Shown here one piece after another: positions 56,636 through 64,000 of a stretch of DNA of 64,000 nt. Source of the DNA: Eubacterium sp. (lineage in GTDB: Bacteria; Bacillota; Clostridia; Lachnospirales; Lachnospiraceae); the NCBI GenBank assembly GCA_017634555.1, contig JAGBNF010000026.1:1-64000 (forward strand). The letters are read 5' to 3'. The notes under the pieces are model-generated. The model saw only the letters and a list, made by a program, of their open reading frames with translations, was not told the DNA's origin and did no database searches. How positions within the stretch are numbered: the first letter of the stretch is position 1; the number at the start of each line of letters is the position of its first letter. Position numbers and translations under genes: made by a program.

Positions 56636-56841
56636 AAATTTCTATCTCCTTTTTCAATCCCCGATATCTTCCACAACATGATAACAATATTCCACATCCA
56701 TGTAACATAGTTATCGTTTTGTGGCATTTTAGGCGTATATTTTTACGTCTGCATACAATATACTTGTATCATCACAGAAATGCAAGTGAAAAAAAAGACG
56801 TCTAAAAAACATTTGCAGCATTGATTTTGGAGGAAAATAAA

Positions 56842-57789
56842 ATGGCAGAAAAAGCAATTGTTATGAACAACATTTGTAAAGACTTCAAGGTTCTCAACAG
56901 ACATGAGGGACTTAAGGGAAGTATACAGGATCTTTTCTCCAGAGATTATAAAACTGTCTCTGCTGTAAAAAATGTATCGCTTTCCATCGATCACGGCGAG
57001 ATCATCGGTTATCTCGGTCCTAACGGTGCCGGAAAGTCAACAACTATTAAAATAATGACCGGCGTTCTTGAGCCGACATCGGGAAGCATTCTCGTAAACG
57101 GAACAGTTCCTTTTAAGAACAGAACAAAGAACGCAGAAAATATAGGAGTAGTATTCGGACAGAGAAGTCAGCTTTGGTGGTCACTTCCGCTCATCGAGTC
57201 CTTCAAGCTTCTCAGAGATATTTATATGATCCCGGAGAAAGAATATCAGGACACCCTTGAGCTTTACAGTTCACTGGTTGATATGTCACCGATACTTCAT
57301 AAGACGGTAAGGCAGATGTCACTGGGTCAGAGAACTCTCAGCGACATACTTGCAGCCTTCCTTCACAATCCGTCGATCGTATTCCTGGATGAGCCGACCA
57401 TCGGTCTTGATGTATCAATGAAGGCTAAGATCCGTTCACTCATCGCCGGACTTAATAAAGAAAAGAACACAACAGTAATCCTTACAACCCATGACATGGG
57501 CGATGTGGACGCACTCTGCAAGAGGATCGTCATCATCGATAAGGGACAGAAGATATACGATAACGATATCAGTCACCTGAAAAACTATTTCGGTTCCTAC
57601 AGAACTCTTCGTCTTAAGACAAAGGGCGGTGTCTGGGAGGAGCAGCTCATCGATGAGAAGCATACTGATGTAATGAAGATCATCATGAAGCGAAGTGCTG
57701 AAACAAAGGTTGAAGACATCCAGCTTCTGGAAATCTCAACCGAAGAGGTTATCAAGAAAATATATGAAGGGGAAGAGAAAGCATCATGA
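56842..57789 (+). CDS. ABC-2 exporter ATP-binding protein
   Basis: 315 aa from ATG 8 bp after GGAGG. Motifs: Walker A GPNGAGKST, Q-loop VVFGQRSQLWW, signature QMSLGQRTLSD (variant of LSGGQ, with R for Q), Walker B IVFLDEPTIGLD, H-loop LTTHDM. It is the first gene of a three-gene unit with two permeases. Similar units are annotated as ABC-2/viologen-exporter type, a substrate assignment I cannot verify. Confidence 0.9.
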   Translation: MAEKAIVMNNICKDFKVLNRHEGLKGSIQDLFSRDYKTVSAVKNVSLSIDHGEIIGYLGPNGAGKSTTIKIMTGVLEPTSGSILVNGTVPFKNRTKNAENIGVVFGQRSQLWWSLPLIESFKLLRDIYMIPEKEYQDTLELYSSLVDMSPILHKTVRQMSLGQRTLSDILAAFLHNPSIVFLDEPTIGLDVSMKAKIRSLIAGLNKEKNTTVILTTHDMGDVDALCKRIVIIDKGQKIYDNDISHLKNYFGSYRTLRLKTKGGVWEEQLIDEKHTDVMKIIMKRSAETKVEDIQLLEISTEEVIKKIYEGEEKAS

Positions 57790-58601
57790 TAATGAACTTA
57801 AAAAAAAGTCTGGCTCTGACGCGTGTCGGTATCATGGAAAGTCTGCACTTTCGTCTCGGTACCTTCGTAACGCTGTTCGGAAATCTGACATATCTGGTGC
57901 TGGTATACCATCTCTGGAAAGCGATCTACGCTTCCTCCGGAACGGACATGGTAAACGGCATGACCTTTACAGATACCATAATATATCTGATCCTTGCCAC
58001 TGCACTTTTCAACTTTCTTGAAATGTTCATGGTATGGGATATGAGCCGCAGCATTCAGTCGGGAAAGATCATCCTCGACCTTCTGAAGCCGATGAGCTTC
58101 AGGAAATTCACCTTCTGGAATTATTCGGGTTCACATGTAATATCATTTGTTCTTACTTTTTTCCCGACCTTCCTGATCGTAATGTGGCTCACACACGGTG
58201 CGATTCCGCTGGGACTGAATCTTCTTTACTTCGTTATATCCACAACACTCGCACTGTTTGTAAACTTCAATATTGAAATGCTCGTCGCAACGATCTGCCT
58301 TTATACAGAATCAACCTGGGGAATCAACATCGTAAAGGAAACCATAGTACTTCTCCTCTCAGGTGCGACAATACCTCTTGCCTTCTTCCCTGAAGGCTTA
58401 CGCAGAGTAGTAGACATGCTGCCGTTCCGTGCGGTATATGATGTTCCCCTCACTGTTCTTCTCAAAAAGAACGGTTCAGACACCTTCACAGGAATGCTCA
58501 GTCTTATCGGCTTCCAGCTTGCATGGGTGATAGTGCTTACCATCCTCAGTAATCTTTTCTGGAACCACTCTGTAAAGAAAATAACTGTAAACGGAGGCTA
58601 A
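57786..58601 (+). CDS. ABC-2 family permease (first)
   Basis: 271 aa with about six membrane helices; its ATG overlaps the ATPase stop. The ABC2_membrane_6-type pattern is seen in the central amphipathic MVWDMSRSIQSGKIILDLLKP and the late AIPLAFFPEGLRRVVDMLPF motif (FPEG-like). Works as a half-transporter with the next gene. Confidence 0.86.
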   Translation: MIMNLKKSLALTRVGIMESLHFRLGTFVTLFGNLTYLVLVYHLWKAIYASSGTDMVNGMTFTDTIIYLILATALFNFLEMFMVWDMSRSIQSGKIILDLLKPMSFRKFTFWNYSGSHVISFVLTFFPTFLIVMWLTHGAIPLGLNLLYFVISTTLALFVNFNIEMLVATICLYTESTWGINIVKETIVLLLSGATIPLAFFPEGLRRVVDMLPFRAVYDVPLTVLLKKNGSDTFTGMLSLIGFQLAWVIVLTILSNLFWNHSVKKITVNGG

Positions 58602-58604
58602 ACA

Positions 58605-59447
58605 ATGAACGCAGTCATAACTAATGGAATGCCGGTTGAACGCGAAAAGCATCGCGGACTGCATTTCTATATCTCAATATATAAAAAGATCCTTGTTCAG
58701 GATCTTAAGAGTAAAATGAGCTACCGTGCGGACTTCATCATTTCCACCATCGGAATGATAATGACAAACATTGCCGGCTTCGTCTCATTTATGATTCTTT
58801 TTCATAATTTCCCAACCATCAACGGATGGGATTACTACCATATGCTGTTCCTGTACGGCTTCTCACTTCTGGCACTTACACCGGTCCAGTGTTTCTTCGA
58901 TAACAACTGGTCCTTACGTATGGCCGTACAGAGCGGTGACTTCATCAAATACTGCTTCAGACCAATCAACATCTTCTTCTACTTCATTTCCGAGGTATTC
59001 GATGTTAAGGGTCTCGGACAGTTCGCCTTCGGAGCAGGCACACTGATATATGCATGGGCTCACATAGGTATTCCTGTAACCTTCGTTACTATACTGAAGC
59101 TTCTGCTGTATCTTTTCACTGCATCACTCTTCATGATTGCTATCATGAATTTCGCTGCAGCTACATGTTTCTGGATTCAGGGTTCGGGATACGTCATGGT
59201 AATACTGTTCAGATTCAAGGACTTCGCAAAGTACCCGGCAACCATATTCCAAGGATTCTTTAAGTTTGTATTTACCTTTATAATCCCGGTTGCTTTTATA
59301 GCTTACTATCCGAGTATGGCAATACTCTCACCGGGTGACATCCCGATCCTGACAATACTTGCTCCATTTATAGGACTTCTGTTCTTCTACCTGAGCTACA
59401 AATTCTGGATGCTCGGAGTTGACAGATACGACTTTACGGGTTCGTGA
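58605..59447 (+). CDS. ABC-2 family permease (second)
   Basis: 280 aa with about six membrane helices; it starts after GGAGG, 4 bp from the previous stop. It is related in pattern to the first permease: FDNNWSLRMAVQSGDFIKYCF in the first half and KYPATIFQGFFKFVF near the end. It completes the heteromeric exporter. Confidence 0.86.
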   Translation: MNAVITNGMPVEREKHRGLHFYISIYKKILVQDLKSKMSYRADFIISTIGMIMTNIAGFVSFMILFHNFPTINGWDYYHMLFLYGFSLLALTPVQCFFDNNWSLRMAVQSGDFIKYCFRPINIFFYFISEVFDVKGLGQFAFGAGTLIYAWAHIGIPVTFVTILKLLLYLFTASLFMIAIMNFAAATCFWIQGSGYVMVILFRFKDFAKYPATIFQGFFKFVFTFIIPVAFIAYYPSMAILSPGDIPILTILAPFIGLLFFYLSYKFWMLGVDRYDFTGS

Positions 59448-59515
59448 TACATTTAATGTATTTACCAATAAACTTCTTCAATATTTGGTTACGTCATTCG
59501 TAATCAGGAATTTTC

Positions 59516-60271
59516 CTACCGCGGCAGAACCTGCAGGCAGATAAATATCCTTTCGCTGTTTAATCTTGGCTTTTCAATACAACTCCCGCCATACACAGCA
59601 GCATGGGTAAAGCCTGCACGTTCTGCCGCTTCCCTTATCTCTGCAGCGGAAAACGCACGCTGTCTGTGTACTTCTCTTTCTGCCTTATCTACCTTTCGGC
59701 CGATTTCATCCGTCTCCGTATATCTGAACTTCAGATAATACTTATGGATCTTCGTATCATAATCATAGATATTCTTCCAGACATAGGAGAAGTCTCCGAA
59801 ATCATCCTTATCGGTATATCCGTCAAGAATGACTTTATAAAAGTACTCCGTCTTAAGATCAAAGATAAAGATTCCGCCTTCCTTCAGATTGTCGCGGGCA
59901 GCCGCTATAGTCTTATAAAGGTCCTCCGTTGTGAGAAGATAATTCATGCTGTCACACACGCTTATTATCACATCCTGCTTCTCAGGAAGAACAAGCTCTC
60001 TCATATCCATACATTTGTAATCGGAATACGGATCCTTCGCTCTTGCGGCTTCAAGCATTTCCTCGGAAAGATCTATTCCCGTCATCTGAAATCCATCCTC
60101 CGCCAATCTCATCGTCATAGTTCCCGTACCGCAGCCGAGCTCCGCGATCTTCGCACAGGGTTTAACTTTATATCTGTACATGAGCTGCAGCAGAAACTGC
60201 TTCCACTCATCATAGGGAATATTATCCATCATACGGTCATATACTTTTGCAAAGAATTTATACTGACTCAC
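59516..60271 (-). CDS. SAM-dependent methyltransferase
   Basis: 251 aa from a GTG after AGGAGGT. Motif I is IAELGCGTGTMTMRLA, the acidic loop GIDLSEEML, and post-motif EGGIFIFDLKTEYF. It resembles class I methyltransferases (ubiE/bioC-like) of Firmicutes; substrate unknown. It is convergent with the ABC-2 permease. Confidence 0.85.
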   Translation of the reverse strand: MSQYKFFAKVYDRMMDNIPYDEWKQFLLQLMYRYKVKPCAKIAELGCGTGTMTMRLAEDGFQMTGIDLSEEMLEAARAKDPYSDYKCMDMRELVLPEKQDVIISVCDSMNYLLTTEDLYKTIAAARDNLKEGGIFIFDLKTEYFYKVILDGYTDKDDFGDFSYVWKNIYDYDTKIHKYYLKFRYTETDEIGRKVDKAEREVHRQRAFSAAEIREAAERAGFTHAAVYGGSCIEKPRLNSERIFICLQVLPR

Positions 60272-60401
60272 ATTTACCTCCTAACGGCTGTGCCATAAAC
60301 ATCTTAACGATAAGCGTATCGATATGGTATACTCATTTTCGGAGAAGATAATATTCGGATAAAATCATTAGGGGAAAGCTGATTTCCGAAGGAGTTACAC
60401 C

Positions 60402-60737
60402 ATGGAGAAGAAACGCATTAAAACTATCTGTATACCTGTTCTCGTGATCATAGCGATCATAATAACTATAGGTATTATAGTCAACAATTCACGAACAGAA
60501 AAGACCGAATCTCCCGAACCGCCTCACAAGATCATGCATGTCTATATGCCTGACGTTGTAGGTCAGATGGAAGAATCGGCCTATAATAAATTATCTGATA
60601 TTGGGTTTTATAATATAAAGATTGAATATGAAACAACGGGATTATCCGAAGCAAGCCGTGTCAATCGACAGAGCATTCCGCCTCAGACCACTGCAGGAAC
60701 CGACTTCGAGGTTACTCTCTATATCGAGTCCAAATAG
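60402..60737 (+). CDS. membrane-anchored PASTA-domain protein
   Basis: 111 aa. A single N-terminal membrane helix (about 8-28) and a short linker precede one PASTA domain (about 45-110, MPDVVGQMEESAYNKL, ending SIPPQTTAGTDFEVTLYI). PASTA domains bind peptidoglycan fragments or the divisome. Alone without a kinase, it could be a decoy or cell-wall sensor. Convergent with the next gene. Confidence 0.8.
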   Translation: MEKKRIKTICIPVLVIIAIIITIGIIVNNSRTEKTESPEPPHKIMHVYMPDVVGQMEESAYNKLSDIGFYNIKIEYETTGLSEASRVNRQSIPPQTTAGTDFEVTLYIESK

Positions 60738-60753
60738 TTATTCCGTTATATCT

Positions 60754-61470
60754 CTATCCAATGTTCTTATCTGCACCTTCAACGCATTCAGCGATTTCAG
60801 TGCCTGCTTCATTCGAAGTATCCTTCGAACAATCCTTGGCTCCTGCCTTCGCTGTTATCATCGTAAAGGATGATGTAAAAAGAAAAGCAAAACAGATACC
60901 TATTCCGGGATTTTTAAATACGATACTCCACATGATCATCATCAGAATGAAGTATGCAGACTTTGTTATCGGCGATCCAAGGAAACTCTTTGTCTCACTT
61001 GAGATTACTGTCTTATCGCGATAATCAGCAGACTTTACCTGTCCCATGCCTACGTAGTCCTTATAATGACTCAGCATGCACTCGTCAAAATACTCTTCTT
61101 CGGCCTCAAAGCCCTCAGCAAAATAAATATCATCCGTAATGCAGCTGTCTGTAGAAGCTGCGAACAGCTTCTCTAAGCCTTTCTTATCTGTAGGCTCACC
61201 CGGAACTCTTTTTGCTACCGCAACTCCGAGCAGTACCTTCTGCTTATCTATCTTCTTTATGAGTGCGAATACACTGGCACTCGGCGTATACTTCACTTCT
61301 TCACCCGCATAGTTGACGAAGTTCTTCTTTGCAGCTGCAACCATATCATGCAGCTTCATAAGTGGAAGAACATCCTTTAATCCGTCAGCAATTGCGATCT
61401 TGCCCGTATCAAGTTTCTTTAATATATAATCGGTTAATGTAATAAAACTGCAACCCTTAACATATGCCAT
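60754..61470 (-). CDS. hypothetical protein with C-terminal membrane helices
   Basis: 238 aa from the ATG 9 bp after AGGAAG. The first 165 residues are soluble: helix DYILKKLDTGKIAIAD, then strands. Two hydrophobic segments lie at about 170-205 (SAYFILMMIMWSIVF and IGICFAFLFTSS). The tail is acidic. Family not recognised. Confidence 0.6.
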   Translation of the reverse strand: MAYVKGCSFITLTDYILKKLDTGKIAIADGLKDVLPLMKLHDMVAAAKKNFVNYAGEEVKYTPSASVFALIKKIDKQKVLLGVAVAKRVPGEPTDKKGLEKLFAASTDSCITDDIYFAEGFEAEEEYFDECMLSHYKDYVGMGQVKSADYRDKTVISSETKSFLGSPITKSAYFILMMIMWSIVFKNPGIGICFAFLFTSSFTMITAKAGAKDCSKDTSNEAGTEIAECVEGADKNIG

Positions 61471-61588
61471 GATCATTCGCTTCCTTTCATCATCTGATGA
61501 TCGAATAATACATCAGCAAACTCTGTAATGCGGGCTTTCTGTTGTAAAAAGATTATAAAATGTCGTGAACGGTGTTTCCCGTATTTTA

Positions 61589-62581
61589 TTAATGTGATGT
61601 TGATGCTGCTGTTGTAGCCACAACACATGCGATCATTGCAACCTCTTCTGCAATAACCGCTACTATAGAGCTGTTAAGAGCAGCGTTGCCGAGGATAGAG
61701 CTGTCTGCACTGTATGCATCACCTACAAGCATAGCTGCAAACATAAGTCTCTGCTTCTTGTTCATTGACCATGATCCGAAGCCCTTATTTTCCTTAAGGA
61801 AATCTGCTGTCTCGATAATCTCATCCACAAGCTTATCTGCATCTATATCAATATCTATAAGTGCACCGAGTGATGCGAATTCGTTATAAGATGTACCATA
61901 CTTAGCACCATGTGCCTTAAATGTATTAAAGAGCTTTACGACCTTATCACTCTTTTCTCTCATATCACCGTCTAAAAGTGCGAGCACTTCGCTTACACCC
62001 TGGATCTCATTAGATGAAACCTTGAGCTTAAGCTCTTTCTTCATATATGTATAGCACTCTTCCATCTCATCAACAAGAGCATCGATATCCTTATCAGTGA
62101 GAACAAGCAGCATAATGAAAACTACATCCTCTGAAGATGTAAGGATTGGATGCTTCTTATTCATCTTCTTATATAATTCCTTAAATCTGACTGCGATCTC
62201 ATCTGCCTCAGCGGCTCTTCCCGCATCGCAAACAATTGCTGCTGCTGAAACAAGATATCCGTTATCGGAATGCATTCCCTTTGATATCTTCTTGTAAACC
62301 GCCTTTACATCCTCAAGATACTTTTCAGGGTCTTCCGAAATCGCCATCTTACTTACGATGACCGGCTTTGCATTAGCCTGAAAACCGGAAAAAGCTCCCG
62401 TATTCTTTTGAAGGAGCTTTTTGCATTGCTTCAGCTTCTCAACATCCACTTCCTTCTCAGCGCCTGAAAAAATAAGGGCCGCTGCGATGTTCATAAGTGA
62501 ATGGCCGAATTTAAATCTTGCCGCAATCACATCCCTGTTAGTTAAAAGTCTGTTGCATTTTCCCAAAGTTTTCTCATTCAT
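61589..62581 (-). CDS. DUF4003-family protein
   Basis: 330 aa, largely helical, with no signal sequence. The pattern of Ala-rich helices, the conserved KHPILTSSEDVVFIMLLVLT-type segment and the FSGFQANAKPVI region recall DUF4003 of Firmicutes, of unknown function. The C-terminus ends in an Ala/Val/Ser hydrophobic stretch. It has a good AGGAGG site and its own promoter. Confidence 0.65.
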   Translation of the reverse strand: MNEKTLGKCNRLLTNRDVIAARFKFGHSLMNIAAALIFSGAEKEVDVEKLKQCKKLLQKNTGAFSGFQANAKPVIVSKMAISEDPEKYLEDVKAVYKKISKGMHSDNGYLVSAAAIVCDAGRAAEADEIAVRFKELYKKMNKKHPILTSSEDVVFIMLLVLTDKDIDALVDEMEECYTYMKKELKLKVSSNEIQGVSEVLALLDGDMREKSDKVVKLFNTFKAHGAKYGTSYNEFASLGALIDIDIDADKLVDEIIETADFLKENKGFGSWSMNKKQRLMFAAMLVGDAYSADSSILGNAALNSSIVAVIAEEVAMIACVVATTAASTSH

Positions 62582-62628
62582 TTGTGTCCTCCTGTTGTCG
62601 GGTAGTACAATATTGCTTACAAAGCATA

Positions 62629-62657
62629 ATGATATAATGAGAAATCATTGCGGTCAA
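62629..62657 (-). promoter_or_regulatory. promoter of the DUF4003 gene
   Basis: Minus strand: TTGACC (62652-62657), 17 bp, TATCAT (62629-62634), about 50 bp before the start codon. Confidence 0.65.
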
Positions 62658-62683
62658 TATACTGAATTTATTAAGAATTGATC

Positions 62684-63292
62684 TTATTTTAGAATAATTG
62701 ACATAATCCACTTAGGATCCGGAGTTTCCATCTCCTTATCCATTGCCATCTCTTCCATAATACCCTGAACAGAAGACCATAAGCACTTCGAAAGGAGCTT
62801 TGCATCACCCTCTCTGAACGCGCCGTCCTTCTGTCCCTTCTTTATCATAAGTGCTGTCGAATCAATCGCATCCACCGAAAGCGCAATCTGTCTTGCCTCC
62901 TCCGGCATGCCTTTTCTTCTTGCCTGTCCCATAAGAATGAACATGTTGAAAACCCATGGCTGCTCCTTCGCATAAGAGAAAAGCTGTCCGAGGAATTTCT
63001 CAAGATAAATGTGCGGCGGAATCTGAGCCATTTTCTCGACATCAGCGTTTCCTTCTCCGCCTGCTCCACCGTATCCCGAAGCCGCCTTCGTCGAAGCTGC
63101 TCCCATCTTCACAAGCTCGAGAAGCAGTTCCTCCTTCGACTCGAAATAATGAAACATCAGTCCCGTACTCATTGGAACAGCGGCTGCAATATCTGTAATC
63201 TTTGTTTCATGATAACCACGATCCACGAAAAGAGTAAGCGCGGTCATAAGTATCTTTTGTCTTCTTTCTTCTTTTTGCTCTTTTCTTGTCAT
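62684..63292 (-). CDS. TetR-family transcriptional regulator
   Basis: 202 aa. The N-terminal helix-turn-helix (about 12-60) reads ILMTALTLFVDRGYHETKI and STGLMFHYFESKEELLLEL. A ligand-binding helical domain follows. It lies 24 bp after the FAD oxidoreductase gene on the same strand, so it may repress that gene in an autoregulated operon. Confidence 0.9.
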   Translation of the reverse strand: MTRKEQKEERRQKILMTALTLFVDRGYHETKITDIAAAVPMSTGLMFHYFESKEELLLELVKMGAASTKAASGYGGAGGEGNADVEKMAQIPPHIYLEKFLGQLFSYAKEQPWVFNMFILMGQARRKGMPEEARQIALSVDAIDSTALMIKKGQKDGAFREGDAKLLSKCLWSSVQGIMEEMAMDKEMETPDPKWIMSIILK

Positions 63293-63316
63293 GTAGTCTC
63301 CCTCGTAAAATTTGAC

Positions 63317-64000
63317 TTAGATATCTATACTCTTCTTTTCACTCTTAAGAATTCTCTGAACTGCGAACTTTCCGCTTGTAACAGCAACAGGAAGTCCTCC
63401 CGGTGCGCTTGTCCACTGACCTGCAAGATAGAGATTATCGATTCCCTTAAGCTTGCCCTTAAGACGAACAGGCTTGCCTTCAGGTGTTGTGATAAAGCTC
63501 ATGTAGCTTCCGTGATAAGCATTGCAGTATCTCTCATATGTAAGCGGTGTCCACGCATCAAGGAACTCAAGATCACCGACAGTCTCAGGAAATGCCTTCT
63601 CAATAGCCTTCTGAACCTTAAGTGTAAGCTCAACCTTAACCTGCTCATATTCTTCCTTTGAAAGGCTCTTCCAAAAATCAAAATCATCATCCATCTGTGT
63701 AATGCATGTCTGGATAACCTGCTTTCCATCCTTTACGAAAACAGGATCATAGCCGTATGCCTTAACATACATTCTGTCACATGTTCTCTTTCCTACCTTG
63801 ATAGGATCGATATCGATAAATACAGTCTCTCCCCTATTATAGCTTTCACTTACAGCAAATGCTACCTGGAATCCGCTTGTAGCAGGATATTTTGAAGGCT
63901 CAGCATAAGCAGCCTTAAGCTCCTTTGGCATGTAGCTGTTTGGGATGAACTTATTGAATAATAAATTTGTATCTACAGTAGGGATAATATAATCAGCACC
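63317..64000 (-). CDS. NAD(P)/FAD-dependent oxidoreductase, phytoene-desaturase-like (partial)
   Basis: Coding continues without a stop through the right edge of the window, so only the C-terminal 227 residues are present. The segment QWTSAPGGLPVAVTSGK is the FAD-binding end (P-x-G-G-L-P) typical of CrtI/retinol-saturase-like oxidoreductases; further upstream is GADYIIPTVDTNLLF. The N-terminal dinucleotide fold lies outside. Substrate unknown; carotenoid desaturation is one option but unlikely in this kind of anaerobe. Confidence 0.82.
   Translation of the reverse strand, partial: GADYIIPTVDTNLLFNKFIPNSYMPKELKAAYAEPSKYPATSGFQVAFAVSESYNRGETVFIDIDPIKVGKRTCDRMYVKAYGYDPVFVKDGKQVIQTCITQMDDDFDFWKSLSKEEYEQVKVELTLKVQKAIEKAFPETVGDLEFLDAWTPLTYERYCNAYHGSYMSFITTPEGKPVRLKGKLKGIDNLYLAGQWTSAPGGLPVAVTSGKFAVQRILKSEKKSIDI

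Overview
The window looks like chromosome of a low-to-moderate GC Gram-positive Clostridia, most likely a Lachnospiraceae member (Butyrivibrio/Pseudobutyrivibrio/Roseburia-like). The evidence is AGGAGG-type ribosome binding sites, TTGACA-N17-TATAAT-type promoters, Lys-rich lipoprotein signals, a wall-anchored CotH protein, a GH120 beta-xylosidase, a domain-permuted GH3 beta-glucosidase of the Ruminococcus albus/Butyrivibrio type, and families common in Lachnospiraceae (DUF5711, VTC/DUF4956, DUF4003). No tRNA, complete rRNA, prophage, insertion sequence or CRISPR array was found. This placement is by recognition, not by a database search.

Layout, left to right. (1) 1-276: a strong promoter with an A/T-rich upstream tract fires leftward out of the window into a hairpin-rich leader, probably of an rRNA or other highly expressed operon. 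(2) 321-7137: one leftward cluster of an FtsX-type ABC transporter, a Cys-nucleophile Ntn-hydrolase lipoprotein and a two-component system. (3) 7331-12799: CvpA, DUF5711 and a large CotH/InlB-repeat surface protein. (4) ung, a nested hairpin element, and a sodium/solute symporter with a palindromic operator. (5) 15759-22301: transglutaminase-DUF58-MoxR operon, rubredoxin, and an EAL phosphodiesterase. (6) glgB, holA and rpsT with a long leader. (7) Two overlapping WYL regulators, then an RtcB RNA ligase. (8) hflX, then a 740-bp intergenic region with a helically phased array of inverted repeats, then GH120 beta-xylosidase. (9) Housekeeping genes RidA and CvfB, then cysK divergent from an Rrf2 regulator with overlapping operators. 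(10) An aminopropyltransferase-like membrane protein, AraC and GGDEF proteins, and a 5'-nucleotidase. (11) 44480-49503: DUF4353 lipoprotein, DUF4956, VTC polyphosphate polymerase and a two-component system. (12) metF, a frameshifted GH3 gene and a GGDEF/EAL protein in one leftward run. (13) AraC divergent from a three-gene ABC-2 exporter, then a methyltransferase, a PASTA protein, hypotheticals, DUF4003, TetR and a partial FAD-dependent oxidoreductase at the right edge.

How the genes work together: several units are sensory or envelope systems (two full two-component systems each beside their likely targets, three c-di-GMP-type proteins, two AraC regulators, two ABC exporters). Others point to plant-polysaccharide use (xylosidase, beta-glucosidase) and glycogen storage. 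The strongest unexplained structures are non-coding: the phased TACTAACAT array at 32449-32707 and the nested GCGAAGC hairpin element at 13938-14096.
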